From contig CAZAMT010000119.1 of NCBI GenBank assembly GCA_964486145.1, positions 1-11,850 on the forward strand: 11,850 nucleotides of DNA, read 5' to 3'. This document shows, piece after piece, positions 6,572 through 11,850 of this stretch; positions within the stretch are counted from its first letter, which is position 1, and each line of letters opens with the position of its first letter. The notes under the pieces were generated by a model. It did not search any database and was not told where the DNA came from. It saw only the letters and a program-made list of their open reading frames with translations. Source of the stretch: CAZAMT01 sp964486145. Lineage in GTDB: Bacteria; Bacteroidota; Bacteroidia; Bacteroidales; JAAAOM01. A program made the position numbers and the translations under genes.

Positions 6572-8617
6572 CTACAATAAATCGATGCTCCGTTTTACAA
6601 ACTTCGTCAATTCTTCACCTTTGAGCATGTTGTTTGAAAGCAAAGCGAGATCGATTAACTGTTTCACTTGTTTGTTGTCTTTGGCATAATCAGCAACAAC
6701 TTTTTCGCGTTTCTGATTCAACTCGGTAATTTTTTTCTCCAAATCGGCTATTCGATCTTTTTCCTCCTGCTTAATTTCCTCTTCTTTTTTCTTTTCATTG
6801 GCTTTTTCCAGCTCGTTTTTACTGTCCTCAATGGGTTTCACTTTATCCTTGATCTTTTTAACCTCTTCTCCTACTGATTTTTCAGTGTCTTCATTAATTT
6901 TTACAACCAGCGGATGATTGGAGTTGACAACCACATTGTAACTCTCGGGCATATCGCCATAGAAGCCCATTCCACCGCTAATTTGAGACATATCTTTCAT
7001 ACGTCGCATGAATTCGGACTGGGTAATGATCACCGGTTGGTCATTTTCCCCCATATTTTCGAAGGTGACCATAAAATTGGTTTGACCCGGCAACTGCGCA
7101 TTAAAAACAGATGTAAGATTTTGCTTTTGATCTTCATTCAGTTTCGATTCCTTTTTCTCTTCTTTTGGGATTAGTTTATCCACAACATCGGAGTCCACGC
7201 GCACGAAACGGCTGTCTTTGAATTTTGATTCAAGATGATTAATGAAATGGGTATCTAACTGACCCTCCATTTCAAGTACATCGTATCCTTTTGATTTTGC
7301 TGCTTCCACAAAACTATACTGGGCCTCCTTATCGGTGGCATAAAGGTAAACCAGGTTTTTGTCTTTGTCCTTCTGATTTTCTTTGATGATGTTTTCATAT
7401 TCCTCGAAAGTGAAATACCTGCCATCTGTATTTTTGAGCAGAGCAAATGATTTGGCTCTGTCATAAAATTTTTCTTCCGATATTATTCCATATTCGATGA
7501 AAAGCTTCAGGTCATCCCATTTTTTCTCGAACTGTTCCCTATCACTTTTAAAAATTTCGCCTAAACGATCCGCTACTTTTTTTGTAATGTGACTTGAAAT
7601 TTTCTTCACATTCTGATCGCTTTGCAAATAGCTACGTGATACATTCAACGGTATGTCAGGAGAATCAATGACACCATGAAGCAGAGTAAGAAACTCGGGT
7701 ACAATCCCTTCAACAGAATCAGTTACAAATACCTGGTTACAATACAACTGAATTTTGTTTTTCTGTATTTCAATGTTGCTTTTGATCTTCGGAAAATAAA
7801 GAATCCCGGTCAAATTAAACGGATAATCAACATTCAGGTGGATATTAAATAATGGGTCTTCACTAAATGGATATAGTTCTTTGTAAAAACTGTTATAGTC
7901 TTCGTCTTTTAATTCGGTTGGCTTTTTTGTCCATGCAGGTTCCGGGTTATTTACAATTTTATCTTTGTCCGTTTCAACTTCCTTTCCGTCTTTCCATTCT
8001 TTTTCTTTTCCAAAAACAATTTCAACCGGCAGGAATTTGCAATATTTTTTTAATATTTCTTCCGCTTTCGCTTCATCAGCAAAGTCTTTGGAATCTTCAT
8101 CCAAGTGCATTACCACATCGGTTCCCACTTCGGGTTTTTCAATATCAGAAATATTGTATTCCGGAGAACCATCACATTCCCATTTCACAGCCTGTGCACC
8201 TTCTTTATAAGATTTGGTAAGCACTTCCACTTTTTTTGATACCATAAAAGAGGAATAAAATCCTAATCCGAAATGACCGATGATCTGGTTGGCTTTATCC
8301 TTGTATTTTTCAAGAAAATCGGTTGCACTGGACAGCGCTATTTCATTCAGATACTGATTTACCTCATCGGCATCCATTCCAATACCGCGATCAGATACGG
8401 TTATTGTTTTGTTCTTCTTATCAACAGAAACATATATTTTAGCGTTGGTAATATCTCCACTGTAATCTCCGACATTTGCCAGAGTTTTTAATTTTTGGGT
8501 AGCATCTACAGCATTTGAAACTATCTCACGTAAAAAGATTTCATGATCTGAATAAAGAAATTTCTTAATTATTGGAAAGATATTCTCTGTAGATACGCCA
8601 ATTTTTCCTGTTTGCAT
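6572..8617 (-). CDS. htpG: Molecular chaperone HtpG (bacterial Hsp90)
   Basis: This cytosolic ATP-driven chaperone works as a homodimer. Taking the ATG at 8615-8617 gives 681 residues. The N-terminal GHKL ATPase domain shows EIFLREIVSNAVDA (26-39) with catalytic Glu31 and Mg ligand Asn35. DRGIGM (76-81) contains the adenine-binding Asp76, and GHFGLGF (114-120) is the lid glycine loop. The middle domain has PLNVSRSYLQ (323-332) with Arg328, the residue that reaches the gamma-phosphate. The C-terminal third includes a Gly-rich stretch (QISGGMGFYG) and a charged coiled coil (EKKKEEEIKQEEKDR) before the dimerisation end; no MEEVD tail is present, as in other bacteria. DRGIGM replaces the common DNGIGM, which I take as a lineage variant. 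The reading frame extends upstream to 8677, but those 20 residues do not resemble an Hsp90 start, and a possible -7 box lies there. No CIRCE operator is visible. Confidence 0.96.
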   Translation of the reverse strand: MQTGKIGVSTENIFPIIKKFLYSDHEIFLREIVSNAVDATQKLKTLANVGDYSGDITNAKIYVSVDKKNKTITVSDRGIGMDADEVNQYLNEIALSSATDFLEKYKDKANQIIGHFGLGFYSSFMVSKKVEVLTKSYKEGAQAVKWECDGSPEYNISDIEKPEVGTDVVMHLDEDSKDFADEAKAEEILKKYCKFLPVEIVFGKEKEWKDGKEVETDKDKIVNNPEPAWTKKPTELKDEDYNSFYKELYPFSEDPLFNIHLNVDYPFNLTGILYFPKIKSNIEIQKNKIQLYCNQVFVTDSVEGIVPEFLTLLHGVIDSPDIPLNVSRSYLQSDQNVKKISSHITKKVADRLGEIFKSDREQFEKKWDDLKLFIEYGIISEEKFYDRAKSFALLKNTDGRYFTFEEYENIIKENQKDKDKNLVYLYATDKEAQYSFVEAAKSKGYDVLEMEGQLDTHFINHLESKFKDSRFVRVDSDVVDKLIPKEEKKESKLNEDQKQNLTSVFNAQLPGQTNFMVTFENMGENDQPVIITQSEFMRRMKDMSQISGGMGFYGDMPESYNVVVNSNHPLVVKINEDTEKSVGEEVKKIKDKVKPIEDSKNELEKANEKKKEEEIKQEEKDRIADLEKKITELNQKREKVVADYAKDNKQVKQLIDLALLSNNMLKGEELTKFVKRSIDLL

Positions 8618-8677
8618 TTCAGTCAAATTTTTGGTTAGACAACAAATTTTGCCCAACAAAATCAAACCATGTGCCAA

Positions 8678-8707
8678 CCAAAATACACTGACAAATAGTC
8701 ATCCAAA
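8678..8707 (-). promoter_or_regulatory. Possible htpG promoter
   Basis: On the minus strand TTTG (8704-8707) is followed after 18 nt by TATTTTGG (8678-8685). The -7 box is one T short of TAnnTTTG and the spacing one short, so this is a weak match. If used, transcription would begin near 8671 and the leader before the chosen htpG start would be about 55 nt. It would also exclude a translation start at 8677. Confidence 0.3.
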
Positions 8708-8719
8708 AATCTTCAATGC

Positions 8720-9559
8720 TTAATATTCAATCTGAATATCTTCCTGATGAATCCAGAATCCATCGTCAAATTCAAATCCATCATAAGAGAAATCGGGTCC
8801 GTAATACTGATATCTACCCTCGTATGCAGGTGATGAAGGTGACAAATGATCGTATACAATCATATCCATCGGTTCATTAAAGCGCAACATCATTCCAACG
8901 CGCGCTGAATACTCAAATACAACCCGATAAAGGGATTTATTCTGCATCTGAAATATAGCTTTGCCAAAGGATACCATATTTCCGTTACGAACGTTCAGAA
9001 TATCTATTATTTTACGGTTGGTAAAAATATCATGAGGATCATAAGCAAGCAGGGTATAATAAGTTTCACCTTTGTGTTTTGTGCTGATAATGTCATAATA
9101 GAGCGCTCCATACCAATCGGATGCTGTAATAATGGCATTTTCAAAATTTGGAATTTTTTTCGGATTGTGTTGAAGTTCCACATTAACCGGCGGTTCTTTA
9201 TCATCGGGTCTTAATTGAATAAAGCCATAAAAACCATGACTCCCATCGGAATATGGCAAATTCCATGTATAAATTTTCAGTTTTTTATCCTCCGATTTAA
9301 CCGCGCCAATGGAATTAAGTGAGTCAAAATCATGTTCAAACGAACCCGTGTTATCTAAAAAATCAATAAAATGATTCCGGATGGTATCGTTTATTTTTTC
9401 TTTGATTTCATCTTCCTTTGTATTAATCATGCGGTAAAACATTTTTTGCACTACCATTTCAAAATCCAGGAATGGGTTTACAGGCTGTGTATCCTGCGTA
9501 TAAACATTCATTGATAGCAAAATCATGAAAACAAACGAAAATATATAACTGTAATTCAT
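8720..9559 (-). CDS. Secreted protein of unknown function
   Basis: I do not recognise a named family for this 279-residue protein. Residues 1-21 form a signal peptide: a polar start, a hydrophobic run FSFVFMILLSM, then a likely cleavage near VYT-QDT. There is no lipobox cysteine, so the mature protein should be periplasmic or outside. A helical stretch rich in charge (about 33-70) is followed by a beta-rich, aromatic-rich domain. Conspicuous pieces are IYTWNLPYSDGSHGFYGFIQ (96-115), SDWYGALYYDII (147-158), TLLAYDPHDIF (169-179), VVFEYSARVGMMLRFN (213-228) and MIVYDHLSPSSPAYEGRYQY (233-252). The tail is acidic and aromatic. No catalytic motif stands out. The gene has its own -7 box (9582-9589), is cut off from the LytTR gene by a terminator and ends about 100 nt before the htpG start. 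It is therefore probably expressed alone or reads into htpG. Confidence 0.8.
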   Translation of the reverse strand: MNYSYIFSFVFMILLSMNVYTQDTQPVNPFLDFEMVVQKMFYRMINTKEDEIKEKINDTIRNHFIDFLDNTGSFEHDFDSLNSIGAVKSEDKKLKIYTWNLPYSDGSHGFYGFIQLRPDDKEPPVNVELQHNPKKIPNFENAIITASDWYGALYYDIISTKHKGETYYTLLAYDPHDIFTNRKIIDILNVRNGNMVSFGKAIFQMQNKSLYRVVFEYSARVGMMLRFNEPMDMIVYDHLSPSSPAYEGRYQYYGPDFSYDGFEFDDGFWIHQEDIQIEY

Positions 9560-9581
9560 CTTTTTAAATTGAAAACATGTT

Positions 9582-9589
9582 CAAAAATA
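9582..9589 (-). promoter_or_regulatory. -7 promoter box of the secreted-protein gene
   Basis: TATTTTTG on the minus strand matches TAnnTTTG fully and lies 22 nt before the ATG at 9557-9559. It lies just downstream of the terminator of the preceding gene, which fits a new transcription start. A -33 TTG at the expected 19-nt spacing is missing; that place is inside the terminator's T-tract. The leader would be short, about 15-20 nt. Confidence 0.45.
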
Positions 9590-9602
9590 AAACCAAACTG
9601 AC

Positions 9603-9630
9603 AAAAAAAAAGCTGCCGGTTTGGGCAACT
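9603..9630 (-). terminator. Rho-independent terminator of the LytTR gene
   Basis: On the minus strand AGTTGCC (9624-9630) pairs with GGCAGCT (9611-9617), with one G-U pair and a 6-base loop, followed directly by a run of eight or nine T residues. It begins 27 nt after the stop codon of the response regulator, so it ends that transcript before the secreted-protein gene. Confidence 0.82.
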
Positions 9631-9656
9631 TTCATTTTTGATACATTACAAGTGCT

Positions 9657-10361
9657 TTATTTCGCAATTAAATTGATATCTCCCATCAGTTTATCCTTAT
9701 ATGATTTCCCAATTGGAATGGTTTTTACGCCGTCTTTTGTCTTTATTATCACTGAATTATCTTCAATGACATTGATGCTGCTGGTGTTTACAATATAAGA
9801 GCGATGAACACGCGTAAATTTATGGGTAGGCAGTTTCTGTTCAATGGCTTTCATTGTAAAATGAATGGTATATTTATCACTGAACGTATTGAAAATCACA
9901 TAATTTTCAAGTGCTTCAACCCATAGTATGTTGTCATATTTTAAACGAACAAGTGATGAATTTTTCTTAATGAATATTTCATCTCCTTTGGTATCAATTT
10001 TATTTTTTGTAAACCGATCCTGAGCTTTATCCACAGCTTTATAAAACCTACTGTATGCAATTGGTTTTAACAAATAATCTGTTACATCATAATCAAATGC
10101 ATTGAGGGCGTATTTATCTTTCGATGAAATAATGATGATTTGTGGAGGATTCTTTAGTGAATCCATAAAATCAAGTCCGCTCATTTCCGGCATTTCAATA
10201 TCAAGGAAAATCAAGTCGATATCAGGTTCATTTTTAAATGCGTTAATGGCGTCTACTGCATTTTCGTAGGAATAGATTAAAGTCAGGTTATCTGTCCTTT
10301 CAACAAATTCCTCAACTATTTTTCGTGATAAAGGATCATCATCTATTATTATACAATTCAT
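9657..10361 (-). CDS. LytTR-family response regulator transcription factor
   Basis: This 234-residue two-component regulator has a receiver domain (about 1-118) and a LytTR DNA-binding domain (about 128-230). The receiver shows the acidic pocket DDD (7-9), phospho-acceptor Asp54 in FLDIEMP, Ser79/Ser80 at the switch position and Lys99 in LLKP, so it should be phosphorylatable. The DNA-binding half has FIKKNSSLVRL, ILWVEALENYVIF and the typical FTRVHRSYIVN (182-192). Such regulators usually pair with a LytS/YehU-type membrane kinase, but no kinase gene is in the window. The partner must be elsewhere, or the protein is an orphan. It has its own terminator and a likely promoter about 150 nt upstream. 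The leader between them carries a possible short ORF and nested inverted repeats. The ATG at 10359-10361 is the right start: the receiver's first beta strand (CIIIDDD) begins two residues later. Confidence 0.94.
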   Translation of the reverse strand: MNCIIIDDDPLSRKIVEEFVERTDNLTLIYSYENAVDAINAFKNEPDIDLIFLDIEMPEMSGLDFMDSLKNPPQIIIISSKDKYALNAFDYDVTDYLLKPIAYSRFYKAVDKAQDRFTKNKIDTKGDEIFIKKNSSLVRLKYDNILWVEALENYVIFNTFSDKYTIHFTMKAIEQKLPTHKFTRVHRSYIVNTSSINVIEDNSVIIKTKDGVKTIPIGKSYKDKLMGDINLIAK

Positions 10362-10447
10362 ATGCTTAAAATTTTAATTTCATTGTTCATATGATATTCT
10401 CCGTTACAGTTATTTTCATAACACTTTGAAGACGGAGGACAATTCAT
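10358..10447 (-). CDS. Possible 29-codon leader ORF ahead of the LytTR gene
   Basis: A short minus-strand reading frame starts at ATG 10447 and ends in TGA at 10358-10360. Its stop overlaps the regulator's start codon as ATGA. It begins with the same three codons (ATG AAT TGT, Met-Asn-Cys) as the regulator itself. Cysteines are at 3, 9 and 14, and an in-frame Met is at 20. An in-frame TAA lies just upstream of the ATG, so it does not extend. The sequence before it is A-rich (GATGAAAAAATAAATA), which is compatible with initiation in this group. It may be a coupling or attenuation peptide, or chance: a 30-codon frame in AT-rich DNA is weak evidence. The exact ATGA junction and the duplicated start make it worth listing. 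Confidence 0.25.
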   Translation of the reverse strand: MNCPPSSKCYENNCNGEYHMNNEIKILSI

Positions 10448-10450
10448 ATG
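10388..10450 (-). repeat. Nested inverted repeat in the LytTR gene leader
   Basis: Three complementary pairs are nested. TCATATG (10444-10450) faces CATATGA (10388-10394), ACGGAG (10432-10437) faces CTCCGT (10399-10404), and GTTAT faces ATAAC (10409-10422). Read on the minus strand, the inner hairpin is GTTAT-GAAA-ATAAC, with a GNRA-type tetraloop. AAT (10441-10443) can also pair with ATT (10396-10398), so the outer helix would have about 16 pairs with small bulges. If transcribed from 10508-10515 it lies wholly within the 5' leader and overlaps the short ORF. An operator for a protein dimer is the alternative reading. Confidence 0.5.
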
Positions 10451-10507
10451 TATTTATTTTTTCATCATTAAATAAACGATATTTGTCAATAAAATGCTAA
10501 TTTATAT

Positions 10508-10538
10508 CAAATATAATAAAAATTTTTTCTTCACCGAA
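10508..10538 (-). promoter_or_regulatory. Likely promoter of the LytTR gene
   Basis: TATATTTG on the minus strand (10508-10515) matches TAnnTTTG fully. Nineteen nt further upstream is TTCG (10535-10538), three of four bases of the -33 TTTG. Transcription would begin near 10501, giving a leader of about 140 nt that contains the nested inverted repeat and the short ORF. Confidence 0.5.
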
Positions 10539-10619
10539 TAAATAAGTTCCTAAAAAAAAATCACTTTATCAACACCTAAAATCCACAAAGTAAATTATTT
10601 AATCGTTATCTGCATGATT

Positions 10620-10643
10620 GAATTTTAAATTGATTTAAAATTC
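10620..10643. repeat. 24-bp AT-rich palindrome downstream of trmH
   Basis: GAATTTTAAAT (10620-10630) and ATTTAAAATTC (10633-10643) are exact reverse complements separated by TG. It lies 42 nt after the trmH stop. As a terminator it is unusual: the stem has a single G-C pair, the loop is tiny and no U-tract follows on the minus strand. An operator site or an mRNA 3'-end hairpin are possible. Confidence 0.6.
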
Positions 10644-10684
10644 GTTATGTATTAGTTCATATACGAAAACGGAAGTTCTAAAAG

Positions 10685-11371
10685 TTACTTTTTTCGATGA
10701 TTGATTGTTTGATAATATTCGTTTTCCAATAATTCAGAATGTTTTATTGTTTTTTTCAACCAGTTGAAAATAATCTCCTGCTTTTCAGTATCGGTTAATT
10801 GCCATAAAACCTCAGACCGATGCAATTTGGTTACCAAATCATGAAGAACAATGGCTGCTGAGACGGAAATATTAAAGCTTTCTGTAAATCCATACATCGG
10901 TATTTTCAGGAACTCATCCGCTTCATCTTTCACAGCATCGGATATTCCCTTCAATTCACTACCAAAAATAAATGCAGCCTTCCCTCTGGTCAGATCAAAA
11001 TTTTCAATTTCAATCTCCTTTTTTTCGTGTGGTGAAGTTGCAATTATCCTGTAATTGTTTTTCCGCAACTCATCAATAGTATCAATGGTGTTGTTTTCTT
11101 TTTGGTTATGGCGGTGTATGTTTAACCACTTGTTGGAACCCAATGTTACGTCTGGATTGATATTGTATTCATTGCGATTTTCAATGATGTGCACATCCTG
11201 TATACCAAAACAATCGCATGATCTCAACACCGCGCTGGCATTGTGTGACTGATAAATATCTTCGAGCACAACGGTAAAATATCTGGTACGGAAGTTAAGG
11301 ACACGTGAAAAGTTATTTATTCTTTGTGGTGTAACAAAACCTGAGAGATATTCTATCAAACCTTCATCCAT
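10685..11371 (-). CDS. trmH: TrmH-family tRNA/rRNA 2'-O-methyltransferase, probably tRNA (Gm18) methyltransferase
   Basis: This SPOUT-class enzyme uses S-adenosylmethionine to methylate a ribose 2'-OH in RNA. In 228-residue numbering the motifs are VVLEDIYQSHNASAVLRSCD (34-53), which contains the motif 1 residues Asn44 and Arg50; FIFGSELKGIS (134-144) with GSE; and IPMYGFTESFNISVSAA (157-173), where SFN replaces the common SLN. These parts form the SAM-binding trefoil knot. A short N-terminal helix region and a C-terminal extension (LTDTEKQEIIFNWLKK) resemble TrmH of E. coli and Thermus, favouring guanosine-18 of tRNA as target; RlmB-type rRNA methylation cannot be excluded. The frame stays open up to a TTG at 11419, but that TTG and the next residues (LLFLFF) come from the HU terminator hairpin and its T-tract. 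I therefore take ATG 11371. No separate promoter is clear, and read-through from HU is possible. Confidence 0.85.
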   Translation of the reverse strand: MDEGLIEYLSGFVTPQRINNFSRVLNFRTRYFTVVLEDIYQSHNASAVLRSCDCFGIQDVHIIENRNEYNINPDVTLGSNKWLNIHRHNQKENNTIDTIDELRKNNYRIIATSPHEKKEIEIENFDLTRGKAAFIFGSELKGISDAVKDEADEFLKIPMYGFTESFNISVSAAIVLHDLVTKLHRSEVLWQLTDTEKQEIIFNWLKKTIKHSELLENEYYQTINHRKK

Positions 11372-11400
11372 CAGTTTTGCAAAATATTCATTGATGCTGA

Positions 11401-11430
11401 AAAACAAAAAAAGGAGCAAATGCTCCCTTT
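11401..11430 (-). terminator. Rho-independent terminator of the HU gene
   Basis: On the minus strand GGAGC-ATTT-GCTCC (11413-11426) forms a compact hairpin preceded by AAAGG and followed by TTTTTTTGTTTT. It starts about 25 nt after the HU stop. It overlaps the 5' end of the longest trmH reading frame, which argues that this extension is not translated. Confidence 0.9.
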
Positions 11431-11454
11431 AAAAATTCATGTTGTCTGGCCATC

Positions 11455-11727
11455 TTACTGAACGGAATCGGTTAGTTCGCTTCCCGCTTTAAACTTAACA
11501 ACTTTTTTAGCAGGAATTGTAATTTCTTTTCCTGTTTGCGGGTTACGACCTGTGCGTGCAGAACGTTCGGATATTGAGAACGAACCAAAACCAACGAGGG
11601 CTACACGATCACCGCTTTTTAAAGATTCTGCTACAGTGTTAATGGTTGCATCAAGTGCCTTTTTTGCATCCGCTTTTGTAAGATCAGCTTCGTTTGCAAT
11701 TGCATCAATTAATTGTCCTTTATTCAT
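11455..11727 (-). CDS. HU-family DNA-binding protein
   Basis: This 90-residue histone-like nucleoid protein bends DNA as a dimer. MNKGQLIDAIA at the N-terminus and the helix to about residue 38 form the dimer body. GFGSF (46-50) leads into the beta arms. RTGRNPQTGKEITIPAK (58-74) is the DNA-grasping arm, with Arg61-Asn62-Pro63 at the tip, where the proline wedges between base pairs. The end reads VVKFKAGSELTDSVQ. The length and motifs fit HU rather than the longer Bacteroidota HU-like proteins with Ig-type tails. An in-frame ATG at 11751 would add eight residues (MVTLNFKQ). The chosen ATG at 11727 gives the canonical HU N-terminus and a leader of about 40 nt from the clear promoter. Promoter and terminator flank the gene alone, so it is probably a monocistronic, strongly expressed unit. 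Confidence 0.95.
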   Translation of the reverse strand: MNKGQLIDAIANEADLTKADAKKALDATINTVAESLKSGDRVALVGFGSFSISERSARTGRNPQTGKEITIPAKKVVKFKAGSELTDSVQ

Positions 11728-11770
11728 TTGCTTAAAATTTAGGGTTACCAATTATATTTATTAATTCATA

Positions 11771-11800
11771 CAAATATAAGGTATTTCTTACTCCAGTCAA
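11771..11800 (-). promoter_or_regulatory. Bacteroidota promoter of the HU gene
   Basis: On the minus strand TTG (11798-11800) is followed after exactly 19 nt by TATATTTG (11771-11778), a full match to TTG-N19-TAnnTTTG. Transcription should begin near 11764-11767, about 40 nt before the HU start. This is the best promoter in the window. Confidence 0.78.
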
Positions 11801-11850
11801 GCTTTATTACTTGAAAAACAGGGATTTTTTTGTTTTTTTATGAAAAAAAA

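Larger units (their letters stand above)
10362..10684. other. 323-bp AT-rich intergenic region upstream of the LytTR gene
   Basis: The region lies between the trmH stop (10685) and the LytTR start (10361), both on the minus strand. From the trmH side it holds a 24-bp palindrome (10620-10643), an unstructured AT-rich stretch, a -7 box (10508-10515), nested inverted repeats (10388-10450) and a short ORF ending on the regulator's start. No U-tract-tailed terminator for trmH is visible. TTCATATG occurs three times, at 10357-10364, 10386-10393 and 10443-10450. No further protein gene or tRNA is seen. Confidence 0.7.

Noticed and set aside
6572..8677. Longer htpG start at 8677
   Set aside because: The extra 20 residues do not resemble any Hsp90 N-terminus, while MQTGKIGVSTENIF at 8617 does.
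8618..8719. CIRCE or other heat-shock operator upstream of htpG
   Set aside because: No TTAGCACTC-N9-GAGTGCTAA-like inverted repeat is present in the 100-bp gap.
10399..10425. LytTR-type binding repeats (autoregulation site) near CCGTTACAGTT
   Set aside because: The two GTT-containing elements match the LytTR consensus only partly, and their spacing is far short of the usual 9-bp repeats set about 21-22 bp apart.
10460..10489. Sigma70-like TTGACA (10484-10489, minus strand)
   Set aside because: No TATAAT-like box lies 16-18 nt downstream, and the other promoters in the window follow the Bacteroidota TAnnTTTG pattern.
10685..11419. TTG-started longer form of trmH
   Set aside because: Its first 16 codons cover the HU terminator hairpin and T-tract; ATG 11371 fits the family.
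1..11850. Mobile elements, CRISPR arrays, tRNA or rRNA genes
   Set aside because: No transposase-like protein, terminal repeats, regularly spaced repeats or cloverleaf/rRNA-like sequence was recognised on either strand.

Overview
This window looks like ordinary chromosome from a member of the Bacteroidota, most likely near Bacteroidales/Marinilabiliales. The evidence is a low-GC sequence, weak or absent Shine-Dalgarno sites with A-rich leaders, promoters of the TTG-N19-TAnnTTTG type (best at 4735-4764 and 11771-11800), an HtpG of the clade's type (681 aa, DRGIGM and GHFGLGF variants) and a stand-alone LytTR response regulator. I see no mobile element, CRISPR array, rRNA or tRNA gene. I found no new defence or biosynthetic system. 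The least explained parts are a structured leader in front of the LytTR gene and a duplicated gene junction in front of pyruvate kinase.

Layout, left to right. Positions 105-1142 (+) encode a membrane-anchored alpha/beta hydrolase of the proline-iminopeptidase type. It converges on a three-gene minus-strand operon (4693 down to 1270). The operon runs from a GT-C membrane glycosyltransferase (ArnT/PMT-like), through a GT2 polyprenyl-phosphate sugar synthase (DPM1/ArnC/GtrB-like), to a flippase-like membrane protein (LPG synthase TM domain). The genes are 3 nt apart and overlap by 44 nt. Together they make a plausible module that loads a sugar onto undecaprenyl phosphate and transfers it outside the inner membrane. 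Divergent from this operon, a 74-residue two-helix membrane protein runs through a perfect 18-bp tandem duplication into pyruvate kinase (5031-6479, +). A 12-bp-stem bidirectional terminator (6506-6540) separates pyk from the convergent htpG (8617 to 6572, -).

Upstream of htpG lie a secreted protein of unknown function (9559-8720, -) and a LytTR response regulator (10361-9657, -) with its own terminator (9603-9630). The 323-bp gap upstream of the regulator holds a good promoter, a possible 29-codon leader ORF whose stop overlaps the regulator's start (ATGA), nested inverted repeats and a separate AT-rich palindrome. The window ends with a TrmH-type tRNA 2'-O-methyltransferase (11371-10685, -) and an HU-family DNA-binding protein (11727-11455, -). 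The HU gene has a clear promoter and a clear terminator and is probably a monocistronic transcript of about 365 nt.

Four starts were moved inward from the longest possible reading frame: pyk to 5031, htpG to 8617, trmH to 11371 and HU to 11727. The reasons are in the entries.
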